NCBI GenBank assembly: GCA_002403155.1
Contig: DHHF01000011.1
Location: forward strand, 37,961-101,960
Direction: 5' to 3'
From: Sulfurovum sp. UBA4779
GTDB taxonomy: Bacteria; Campylobacterota; Campylobacteria; Campylobacterales; Sulfurovaceae
DNA length: 64,000 nucleotides
In this document: positions 17,142 to 24,606 of the stretch, one piece after another
How positions within the stretch are numbered: position 1 is the stretch's first letter
Layout of the letters: each line of letters begins with the position of its first letter
The notes under the pieces: generated by a model
The model's database searches: none
What the model saw: only the letters and a program-made list of their open reading frames with translations
What the model was told of the DNA's origin: nothing
Program-made: the position numbers and the translations under genes

Positions 17142-18878
17142 ATGGTAAAAATCATTGAAATGATGCTTGCTGAAAATATGATTACAAAAGATGCCATCTC
17201 TGAGTTGGTAAAAAGCAGGCCTCCTAAAAAAATTTCTATTGCTAACTTAATCAATGAAAAAATGATTGATTTGCATAGTGTAGAAATATTTTTGGTTAAA
17301 AAAATAAGACAGGGTGCTGTTACATTGTCTCAACTAGAAATGATTGACGGTATCGATATTGATCCGATTATCAAAGAGGTTGCAAATGTTTTGCATGTTG
17401 AATATATTGACTTGGATGAAATTGAAATAGATATGCATCTTTTTTCAAAATTGCCTTACAGGCAGTTGTTGAAGTTTCACGCAATCCCTATAGAAGAAGG
17501 CGAATTGAGCGTATTGGTCGTCTTTGACGATCCGTTGGATATGGCTGCACAAGATGCAATACAGCGGCTTTTCCCAAGGAAACCCTTGCGTATTGCTATT
17601 GCGAAGCCTCAAGCGATACAAAAACATTTGCAGCGCCTGGAGATCAATGAAAGCATTAAAGGATTGGTGGCCGATATTCGTAAAGATTTAAACCAAGAGG
17701 AAAATGAAGATGAGGGAGACGAATCCCCTGCGGTACTCAAATTGATTGATATTATTCTCAAGTCGGCCATTTATATCGGCGCAAGCGATATCCATCTTGA
17801 AGCAAGCGAAAAAAACTGTATCATCAGAGAGCGTGTAGACGGATTGTTGCGTCAAAGTTTTACGTTTGATAAAGATATTTTCAGTCCGCTTGCTTCACGT
17901 ATGAAATTGCTTTCAAATTTGGATATTGCAGAAAAAAGAAAGCCTCAAGACGGAAGATTCTCAGCTACGATTGCCAAAAAAGAGTTTGACTTTAGGGTGT
18001 CGAGTTTGCCCACCATTTATGGCGAATCAATTGTTTTGAGAATTTTGGACAAATCCAAAGCGATGATACGTTTGGAAGAAGCCGGGATGAGTAAATTCTG
18101 CTATGACAGGTTTTCTCAATCAATCAAAGTCCCTTATGGGATTATCTTGGTAACAGGACCGACAGGATCAGGTAAGACGACAACGCTTTACGGTGCACTC
18201 AATGCCATTAAAGACATCAAAGATAAAATTATCACCGTTGAAGACCCGGTAGAATATCAGCTGAGCGGGCTTCAGCAAGTTCAAGTGCATGCCGCCATCG
18301 GACTAACGTTTGCCAATGTTTTACGATCGATACTCAGGCAAGACCCCGACAAGATCATGATCGGGGAGATTCGAGACCAGGAAACCTTGCGTATTGCCAT
18401 ACAGGCTGCTTTGACGGGACATTTGGTTCTTTCTACTTTGCATACGAATGATGCGTTATCAGCGGTGATTAGAATTTTGGATATGGGGATAGAGTCCTAC
18501 CTCGTAAGCGGCGCGCTGATTGCCATACAGGCACAAAGGCTTGTAAGAAAAATATGCAAACACTGCAAAGAAGAGACGGTATTGCCCGAATCCCTTTTGA
18601 AAAATATTCGGGACTATCTTCCTGAAAATCCTGTTTTTTACAAAGGTGTAGGATGCAAAGAGTGCGGACACAGCGGTTATGCCGGACGGGAGATGATTTC
18701 GGAAGTATTGACGATCAGTGAAACTTTTTCCAGGATGATTGCAGCTGGGGCATCAAAAGAGGATATGACGCAGCAAGCCGTCAAAGAAGGATTTGTAACG
18801 ATGTTTGAAGACGGTATTCATAAAGCGCTGGAAGGGAAAACAACAGTAGAAGAAATATATAGGGTGGCAAGGCTGTGA
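17142..18878 (+). CDS. GspE/MshE-type assembly ATPase (CtsE-like)
   Basis: Cytoplasmic hexameric ATPase powering a type II/IV pilus-like machine. Walker A GPTGSGKT is at residues 339-346; the Asp and Walker B boxes follow (ITVEDPVEYQL and DPDKIMIGEIRDQETL), then the His box (TGHLVLSTLHTNDA). A four-cysteine zinc site is formed by CKHC at 472-475 and CKEC at 505-508. The N-terminal 60 residues contain two MshEN-like helical units in degenerate form, followed by a GspE N-domain (about 75-165). A role in DNA uptake is inferred from the Cts-like order. Confidence 0.92.
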   Translation: MVKIIEMMLAENMITKDAISELVKSRPPKKISIANLINEKMIDLHSVEIFLVKKIRQGAVTLSQLEMIDGIDIDPIIKEVANVLHVEYIDLDEIEIDMHLFSKLPYRQLLKFHAIPIEEGELSVLVVFDDPLDMAAQDAIQRLFPRKPLRIAIAKPQAIQKHLQRLEINESIKGLVADIRKDLNQEENEDEGDESPAVLKLIDIILKSAIYIGASDIHLEASEKNCIIRERVDGLLRQSFTFDKDIFSPLASRMKLLSNLDIAEKRKPQDGRFSATIAKKEFDFRVSSLPTIYGESIVLRILDKSKAMIRLEEAGMSKFCYDRFSQSIKVPYGIILVTGPTGSGKTTTLYGALNAIKDIKDKIITVEDPVEYQLSGLQQVQVHAAIGLTFANVLRSILRQDPDKIMIGEIRDQETLRIAIQAALTGHLVLSTLHTNDALSAVIRILDMGIESYLVSGALIAIQAQRLVRKICKHCKEETVLPESLLKNIRDYLPENPVFYKGVGCKECGHSGYAGREMISEVLTISETFSRMIAAGASKEDMTQQAVKEGFVTMFEDGIHKALEGKTTVEEIYRVARL

Positions 18879-20128
18879 TGAAATATTTTAATGTAACGAT
18901 GATGGATAAAGGCAAAAAGCGCCGGGAGCTTATCAGGGCGAAAGACAAGATGTCTGCAGTCAAATTGGCAAAGCAAAAATTTCCGCAAACTCTGATAGTA
19001 AAATCTGAAGAGACATCCGCACCTGCAGGAGAAACTTTAGGAAATATTTTCCAAGGATTTAGAAAAACGTTTAAAACCAAAGTCCCGATCGATGATAAAA
19101 TCTCAACCATACGGCAAATAGCGGTAATGACCAATGCGGGTATCGCGATTACCGATACGCTGCAGGATGTTGCGGAAAATACTCAAAATATACAGCTTAA
19201 AGAGATTTATACCGATATTTACAACAATATCAATGCCGGGAAGAGCATGTCAGAGTCCATGGAGCTTTACCGCAATGAGTTTGGGCATGTGGCGCTTGCT
19301 ATGACAAAACTGGGAGAGAGGACAGGAAAGGTTTCAGACTCTTATTATAAGTTAGCTTCTATTTTAGAAAATATACGAAACAATACGGCCAAATTTAAAA
19401 AAGCCATCAGAACCCCTTTGATTACACTGGCAGCGATGGCCATCGCATTTACGATACTTATCATGGTGGTTGTCCCGAAATTTAAAGATATATTTGCAAA
19501 ATTTAAAGCAGAACTGCCGGTTCCTACACAAATCCTGTTGATGCTGGAGCATGCTTTTAGCAATTACGGGCTGTATCTGCTTGCGGGTTTAATTGCAATC
19601 ATCGTGGCTTTAAAATATTTTTATACCAACAATGAGGATTTTAAATACAAAATAGACAAAATGATGATTCATCCGTATTTTTATCTTATCAATAAAGCCA
19701 TTTTTCTTTCCACGATGCATAAATACAATCTTGTGTTTAGTGAGCTGGTAAAGGCAGGGATCCCTGTTTCTGAAGCGCTCAATACCGCTGTAGGCATGGT
19801 GGACAATTTGGCGATTAAAGAGCAATTGCTCAGCGTCAATGCCAATATAGGCCGGGGGATGAATCTTGCAGAAGCATTTGAAATAACAGGCCTTTATGAA
19901 AATATGCTGCTGCAGATGATCAGGGCAGGAGAGGCGGGCGGACAGCTTGATTCGATGCTTGAGAAGGTAACGGAATATTACGATATGCAATTTCAAGATC
20001 TGATCGATAACCTTGCAACCTATATCGAGCCGATAATGCTCTTTTTTATCGCAGGATTGGTATTGCTGATGGCATTGGGAATCTTTATGCCGATGTGGGA
20101 TCTTGGCAAAGCGGTCAAGGGCCACTAA
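18878..20128 (+). CDS. GspF/MshG-type inner-membrane platform protein (CtsF-like)
   Basis: A 416-residue polytopic protein with the two repeated GspF domains of type II secretion and type IV pili. The first begins near residue 70 (DDKISTIRQIAVMTNAGIAI) and the second near 270 (FSELVKAGIPVSEALNTA). Membrane segments are near 165-190, 215-240 and 375-400. The ATG overlaps the ATPase stop (TGATG); an in-frame GTG lies three bases earlier and is less likely. It is the rotor on which the ATPase acts, and it is the last gene of the operon. Confidence 0.9.
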   Translation: MKYFNVTMMDKGKKRRELIRAKDKMSAVKLAKQKFPQTLIVKSEETSAPAGETLGNIFQGFRKTFKTKVPIDDKISTIRQIAVMTNAGIAITDTLQDVAENTQNIQLKEIYTDIYNNINAGKSMSESMELYRNEFGHVALAMTKLGERTGKVSDSYYKLASILENIRNNTAKFKKAIRTPLITLAAMAIAFTILIMVVVPKFKDIFAKFKAELPVPTQILLMLEHAFSNYGLYLLAGLIAIIVALKYFYTNNEDFKYKIDKMMIHPYFYLINKAIFLSTMHKYNLVFSELVKAGIPVSEALNTAVGMVDNLAIKEQLLSVNANIGRGMNLAEAFEITGLYENMLLQMIRAGEAGGQLDSMLEKVTEYYDMQFQDLIDNLATYIEPIMLFFIAGLVLLMALGIFMPMWDLGKAVKGH

Positions 20129-20130
20129 GA

Positions 20131-20151
20131 TTTGCTGAATTTTTTAGCAAA
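20131..20151. terminator. Hairpin after the pilus-like operon
   Basis: TTTGCT and AGCAAA form a 6-bp stem around a T-rich loop between the convergent gspF-like and kdsB genes. There is no strong T-tract. It may end transcription from either side. Confidence 0.35.
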
Positions 20152-20167
20152 TAAAGGCCTCTGTTGA

Positions 20168-20887
20168 TTAGAGCCGATGGTATTTAACGGCTCTTTCCAG
20201 ATCTTCGGGGGTATCGATACCAAAGCTTTGCGTTTCTACTTCCGTCATGGCTATCTTGTAGCCGTGGTAAAGCGCACGAAGCTGTTCTAATTTTTCTATA
20301 TGCTCAAGAGGGGCAGCGCTGAGAGAGCAAAACATCTGCAGCGACTTGACCGTAAACCCGTAAATGCCTAGATGTCCTTTGTAGCGGTCGAAATGATGGT
20401 CCCTGGGGTAGGGTATTTTGGCTCTGGAAAAATAAAGGGCAATATCATCTTTATCGGTAACGACTTTGACAAGATTAGGATCGTCGGCTTCCGGGTTTGT
20501 GATGTTTTTATAGCATGAATTCATCATAATCTCTGTTTCGTCTTTATTTTTTTTTGTCAAATGGTAGACTGCTTCTACAACATTGGTTTCGATAAATGGT
20601 TCATCTCCTTGCACATTGATAATAATTTCATGCTCAGGCAGCCCAAGTTTCTGTACAGCTTCATAGATGCGGTCCGTGCCGCTTTGATGGTGATCGGATG
20701 TCATTACTGCTTTGATGCCGTGCTTATGGGCTATCGCCATCACTTCTTGCGAATCCGTGGCAATCACAACTTTATCAATGTCGCCAACCGCCATCGCAGT
20801 ACGCACTACCATAGGAATACCCCCGATCTCTGCCAATACTTTATTTGGGAAGCGGCTGGAACCGATGCGGGCCGGAATAATAATCAT
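20168..20887 (-). CDS. kdsB: 3-deoxy-manno-octulosonate cytidylyltransferase
   Basis: KdsB activates Kdo as CMP-Kdo for lipopolysaccharide inner core synthesis, so the cell has an LPS-type outer membrane. The start MIIIPARIGSSRFPNKVLAEI is the nucleotidyltransferase signature, and INVQGDEPFIE near residue 90 holds the metal-binding Asp. The 239 residues fit the family. An AAAGGGGAT ribosome site precedes the ATG. It is transcribed divergently from hemH. Confidence 0.96.
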   Translation of the reverse strand: MIIIPARIGSSRFPNKVLAEIGGIPMVVRTAMAVGDIDKVVIATDSQEVMAIAHKHGIKAVMTSDHHQSGTDRIYEAVQKLGLPEHEIIINVQGDEPFIETNVVEAVYHLTKKNKDETEIMMNSCYKNITNPEADDPNLVKVVTDKDDIALYFSRAKIPYPRDHHFDRYKGHLGIYGFTVKSLQMFCSLSAAPLEHIEKLEQLRALYHGYKIAMTEVETQSFGIDTPEDLERAVKYHRL

Positions 20888-20913
20888 AATATCCCCTTTT
20901 ATTTTAATGTGTT

Positions 20914-20919
20914 ATTATA
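20914..20919 (-). promoter_or_regulatory. -10 box of kdsB
   Basis: TATAAT on the minus strand, 27 bases before the kdsB ATG in the 58-base gap shared with hemH. The hemH promoter must overlap it or lie inside kdsB. Confidence 0.5.
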
Positions 20920-20945
20920 CCATTAGATTTTATAAGGACGGCTAG

Positions 20946-21884
20946 ATGAGACAGGCGCTTTTTCTTTTAAATATGGGAGGCCCAAACACGATATCCGAAG
21001 TCAAGCTTTTTTTGCAAAATATGTTTTCGGATAAAAATATTCTCCCTGTAAATCCTCTTGTTCGTAAATTAATTCGAACGATTATTGTCAAAAAAAGATT
21101 GCACGAAGCGCAGGAAAATTATGAAGCATTGGGAGGCAAATCTCCCTTGCCCGATTTGACCATGAGGCTGATTAAAAAGTTGCAAACGAAATTGGATATG
21201 CCGATTTATCCGGCGATGCGATATGTACCGCCATTTGCAGACGATGCACTCAAGCAGTGTCGTCAGGATGGCGTGGAAGAGTTGATACTCTTTCCGATGT
21301 ATCCCCAGTATTCTACGACAACCACACTCTCTTCTGTAGAAGATATTGAAGCGCGCTGCAAGGCTTTAGGATACAACCCTAAAATTACCGTGATCGATCC
21401 GTATTATGACAAATACGGCTATATCAAAGCAAGTGTTGAGCAAATCATGCAAGCAGCCGAAGGGATTGATACAAAAGAGTATGATCTGCTTCTTTCTGCG
21501 CATGGATTGCCCATCAGTATCATCAAGGCGGGTGATCCGTATCAAAGACAAGTCGAAGCCAATGTTTCTGTCATCAAAATCTATCTGCATGAACACGGTA
21601 TCAAATTTCATGACATTAAACTGGTTTATCAGTCCAAAGTGGGCCCTTCGGCCTGGCTGGAGCCTAGCTTGGCCGATACCTTGCGCAATCCGACCAATAA
21701 AAAAGTAGTGATTTATCCTTTGGCCTTTACGATAGATAATTCCGAGACTGCATTTGAACTGGATATAGAGCACCGTGAGATTGCCGAAAAGATCAGGTAC
21801 GAAGATTATATTGTTGCAAAGTGCATGAATGACAGTGACAGTTTTGTGCAGTTTATTGCAGATCAGGTCAATCTTTTAAGATAA
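20946..21884 (+). CDS. hemH: Ferrochelatase
   Basis: HemH inserts iron(II) into protoporphyrin IX, the last step of protoheme synthesis. The 312 residues begin RQALFLLNMGGPN. The catalytic histidine is in LLLSAHGLPISII near residue 185, and the glutamate region DNSETAFELDIEHRE is near 262. AAGGACGG precedes the ATG. The next gene starts three bases after its stop. A second heme enzyme, hemE, lies far away at 47 kb, so heme genes are dispersed. Confidence 0.95.
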   Translation: MRQALFLLNMGGPNTISEVKLFLQNMFSDKNILPVNPLVRKLIRTIIVKKRLHEAQENYEALGGKSPLPDLTMRLIKKLQTKLDMPIYPAMRYVPPFADDALKQCRQDGVEELILFPMYPQYSTTTTLSSVEDIEARCKALGYNPKITVIDPYYDKYGYIKASVEQIMQAAEGIDTKEYDLLLSAHGLPISIIKAGDPYQRQVEANVSVIKIYLHEHGIKFHDIKLVYQSKVGPSAWLEPSLADTLRNPTNKKVVIYPLAFTIDNSETAFELDIEHREIAEKIRYEDYIVAKCMNDSDSFVQFIADQVNLLR

Positions 21885-21886
21885 GT

Positions 21887-22441
21887 ATGCAAACCATCAA
21901 AAGAGTAGCGGCTTGTGCCACGGAAGTGAACCGTTCGAAGTTTCTCTCCTTTCTGGTTCCGATCTGTGAATTTAGCGGATTTCACGAAAAACTCAAAACC
22001 CAACACCCCAAAGCCAATCATATCGTTTATGCACTGCGCACGCTCAATGAATATGGCCAGACTGTAGAAAACAGCAGCGATGACGGAGAGCCCAAAGGAT
22101 GTGCGGGCATTCCTGTACTCAATGTGTTAAGAGGCGAGGAGATGATAGAGTGCGCAGTGCTGATCGTGCGCTATTTTGGCGGCATTAAGCTTGGCACGGG
22201 CGGAATGGCAAGGGCCTATGCGCAGGCGGCAAAAGATGTGTTGGCAGCAGCCGATATCGTACCGTATGAAAAACAAATGATTCATGCGTTTAAGACAAGC
22301 TATGGCGATATCAATAAGACAGTGTATCGGCTAAAAAAGGCTGATATTTGTGAGTTTGAACGTGAGTTTTTGGCAGATTGTGTGAAGTGGAAAGTTACAG
22401 GAAGCAAAGAGCATATCGACCGGTTTTTAGACCAAACTTAA
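21887..22441 (+). CDS. YigZ/IMPACT-family protein
   Basis: A 184-residue protein with the UPF0029/IMPACT N-domain: DDGEPKGCAGIPVLNVLRG near residues 65-83 and VRYFGGIKLGTGGMARAYAQA near 95-115 are its signature. Family members are small cytosolic proteins linked to translation control; the bacterial biochemical role is uncertain. This version is slightly short, with the C-terminal ferredoxin-like region reduced. It probably shares a transcript with hemH. Confidence 0.88.
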   Translation: MQTIKRVAACATEVNRSKFLSFLVPICEFSGFHEKLKTQHPKANHIVYALRTLNEYGQTVENSSDDGEPKGCAGIPVLNVLRGEEMIECAVLIVRYFGGIKLGTGGMARAYAQAAKDVLAAADIVPYEKQMIHAFKTSYGDINKTVYRLKKADICEFEREFLADCVKWKVTGSKEHIDRFLDQT

Positions 22442-22467
22442 TGTGATCAAGAATGATAAAAAGCCGG

Positions 22468-22818
22468 GCAGCACCTTACAGTGCTTCTTCGTCCTCTTCA
22501 TCGGTTCTGATGCGAATCACTTTGGAGATATCGCTGACAAAGATTTTCCCGTCACCGATTTTGCCTGTTTTGGCATTCTCTTTGATCGCATTAAGCGCTA
22601 AATTGAGATAATACTCATTGCTGACTACGATCTCTATTTTAACCTTAGGGATAAACTCGACGATATACTCCGCACCCCTGTAGAGTTCAGAGTGCCCCTG
22701 CTGCCTTCCGTATCCTTTGACCTCCGAAACCGTCATTCCTTCGATGCCTGCTGCTACCAGTGCATCTTTGACGTCTTCTAGTTTAAAGGGTTTGATAATC
22801 GCTTCAATTTTTTTCATA
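22468..22818. repeat. 351-bp direct repeat, copy A (PII gene)
   Basis: Identical to 24177-24527 except for one base (G at 22692, A at 24401), a synonymous change in a His codon. The identity starts 8 bases past the PII stop and ends one base before its ATG, so it covers almost exactly the coding sequence. Same orientation, offset 1709 bases. Confidence 0.97.
22476..22817 (-). CDS. glnK: Nitrogen regulatory protein PII, copy A
   Basis: A 112-113-residue PII signal protein, a trimer that senses 2-oxoglutarate and ATP/ADP and blocks Amt channels. The T-loop GYGRQQGHSELYRGAEY keeps the tyrosine corresponding to Tyr51. The ATP-site B-loop TGKIGDGKIFV is near residues 83-93. It lies 10 bases downstream of an amt gene, typical GlnK-AmtB linkage. 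The protein is identical to copy B. A hairpin from AGCAC/GTGCT followed by GCCCGGCTTTTT just after the stop could terminate the operon. The symbol is by linkage; glnB would serve equally. Confidence 0.95.
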   Translation of the reverse strand: MKKIEAIIKPFKLEDVKDALVAAGIEGMTVSEVKGYGRQQGHSELYRGAEYIVEFIPKVKIEIVVSNEYYLNLALNAIKENAKTGKIGDGKIFVSDISKVIRIRTDEEDEEAL

Positions 22819-22827
22819 ATTTACCTT

Positions 22828-23997
22828 TCAAATACTGCGTTTGAATTCCGGATATGCATCCATTCCGCATTGACTGTCGTCAAGACCTTCCAATTGCTCT
22901 TCGTTGTCTGCACGAAGCCTGATGATTTTATTGATGACATAAATAGTGACAAATGATACCACAAAAACAAATAAACCTACGACAACAATCCCTTTTATTT
23001 GTGCTGCAAGCGGTTTGTCTGTGAAGATGCCCACAGCAAGCGTACCCCAAATACCGTTTATCAAATGAACCGAAAGCGCACCCACAGGATCATCCAGTTC
23101 TAATTTGTCAAAGATGGGTACGGCAAATACGACCAGTGCGCCGCCGATGCCGCCGATAAGAATAGGAGTGTAAATTCCATAAAGATTTGGCCCTGCGGTG
23201 ATGGCAACAAGCCCTCCGAGCGCACCGTTGAGAATCATAGTAATATCGAATTTTTTATAGCGGACATACATCAATGCCCATGAGATGATTGCGCCTGAAA
23301 GTCCTGCGGTATTGGTGTTCATTATCGTAAGCGCTACGGCATCTGCACTCTCTTTGCTTGAAATGGCTCCTACGCTCCCGCCGTTAAATCCGAACCATCC
23401 TATCCACAAAAGAAGGCCGCCCAGGGTTACAAGGGGGATGTTGGAAGCGGGAATCACTTGAATTTTTCCGTTTCTGTATTTTCCTCTTCTTGCCCCCATG
23501 ATTAAAATCGCTGCCAACAGCGCCCATCCTCCTGTTGAATGAATGACCGTGGAGCCTGCCAAATCATACATGCGTGAAATATCCAAAACGGTACCCTCAA
23601 GAAAGTTGGCTCCCCATGTAAGATTGACAATCGTCGGATAAATCAAAGCGGCCATAATAACGGTAAAAAGCATCAGGGGCAAGATGCGTGAACGTTCGCT
23701 AACCCCTCCGCTCATGATATTGATCGTTTTTCCTACAAATGCCATTTGGAACATGAAAAAATCCCATTTGCTCATATCTTCTTGAAACTCCCAGCCTCCA
23801 AAAGCATAGGCGTATCCTATAAGCAAAAAAGCCATCGAGGCAATTGCATAGATCATTACATTGACCGTGAGTACGGCTGTTACGTTTTTTGTCCTGATGA
23901 GTCCTGCTTCCAGCATTGCAAAACCCGGTACCATAAAGACGATAAGCGTCATTGCAAAAAGCGTAAAAAGGGTATCGATAACATATTGTATTTCCAT
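22828..23997 (-). CDS. amt: Ammonium transporter, Amt family, short form
   Basis: A 389-residue polytopic Amt/Rh channel, about eleven membrane segments, without the signal peptide of its neighbour. The pore twin histidines appear in STVIHSTGGWALL near residue 150 and GALSVHLINGIWG near 310. Substrate-vestibule and Phe-gate regions look normal. The C-terminal tail keeps GLDDSQCGMDAY, where the histidine usual in this motif is replaced by cysteine. It is clearly diverged from the 435-residue Amt upstream, so the pair is not a recent duplicate. PII copy A follows immediately. Confidence 0.93.
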   Translation of the reverse strand: MEIQYVIDTLFTLFAMTLIVFMVPGFAMLEAGLIRTKNVTAVLTVNVMIYAIASMAFLLIGYAYAFGGWEFQEDMSKWDFFMFQMAFVGKTINIMSGGVSERSRILPLMLFTVIMAALIYPTIVNLTWGANFLEGTVLDISRMYDLAGSTVIHSTGGWALLAAILIMGARRGKYRNGKIQVIPASNIPLVTLGGLLLWIGWFGFNGGSVGAISSKESADAVALTIMNTNTAGLSGAIISWALMYVRYKKFDITMILNGALGGLVAITAGPNLYGIYTPILIGGIGGALVVFAVPIFDKLELDDPVGALSVHLINGIWGTLAVGIFTDKPLAAQIKGIVVVGLFVFVVSFVTIYVINKIIRLRADNEEQLEGLDDSQCGMDAYPEFKRSI

Positions 23998-24060
23998 GAT
24001 GAAAACCTTGAAGGTATATTTTTAAAAGTGTAGCAGATCGGTAAAAAATATATGAATCAT

Positions 24061-24081
24061 TGATTGCTTCATATTTAATCA
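24061..24081. promoter_or_regulatory. Inverted repeat upstream of the short amt gene
   Basis: TGATT and AATCA separated by 11 bases, in an AT-rich region about 65-85 bases before the amt start. It shares the TGATT/AATCA arms with the longer palindrome before the other amt gene, but the spacing differs. It is a candidate regulator site. Confidence 0.35.
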
Positions 24082-24151
24082 TTTAATGAGGTAAAAAATC
24101 ATAAATGTTTCAACTATTGCCTAATATATCATCAGTTAGTCTCTTTGTTCA

Positions 24152-24179
24152 TGCGGGCAAAGGCCATTTCTTGCCCGCA
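24152..24179. other. Stable hairpin between PII copy B and the short amt gene
   Basis: TGCGGGCAA and TTGCCCGCA form a perfect 9-bp stem with a 10-base loop, beginning 6 bases after the PII copy B stop on the minus strand. No T-tract follows, so it looks more like an RNA-stability or attenuation element than a strong terminator. Confidence 0.55.
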
Positions 24180-24527
24180 GCACCTTACAGTGCTTCTTCG
24201 TCCTCTTCATCGGTTCTGATGCGAATCACTTTGGAGATATCGCTGACAAAGATTTTCCCGTCACCGATTTTGCCTGTTTTGGCATTCTCTTTGATCGCAT
24301 TAAGCGCTAAATTGAGATAATACTCATTGCTGACTACGATCTCTATTTTAACCTTAGGGATAAACTCGACGATATACTCCGCACCCCTGTAGAGTTCAGA
24401 ATGCCCCTGCTGCCTTCCGTATCCTTTGACCTCCGAAACCGTCATTCCTTCGATGCCTGCTGCTACCAGTGCATCTTTGACGTCTTCTAGTTTAAAGGGT
24501 TTGATAATCGCTTCAATTTTTTTCATA
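24177..24527. repeat. 351-bp direct repeat, copy B (PII gene)
   Basis: Second copy of the repeat at 22468-22818, with 350 of 351 bases identical. Flanking sequences on both sides are unrelated. Confidence 0.97.
24185..24526 (-). CDS. glnB: Nitrogen regulatory protein PII, copy B
   Basis: Encodes exactly the same protein as copy A, including T-loop and nucleotide-binding loop. It lies 80 bases downstream of the long amt gene with the ribosome site AAAGGAG before the ATG, while copy A has AAAGGTAA. The two genes therefore differ in translation signal and transcript but not in product. The symbol distinguishes it from copy A only; there is no functional reason to call one GlnB and the other GlnK. 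Confidence 0.95.
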   Translation of the reverse strand: MKKIEAIIKPFKLEDVKDALVAAGIEGMTVSEVKGYGRQQGHSELYRGAEYIVEFIPKVKIEIVVSNEYYLNLALNAIKENAKTGKIGDGKIFVSDISKVIRIRTDEEDEEAL

Positions 24528-24606
24528 GAACAACTCCTTTCTCTTGGTTTTTATAAAGTTTAACCGATGCGATCTTGCAGATGTATCGGCATTGCCGGGG
24601 ATACGG

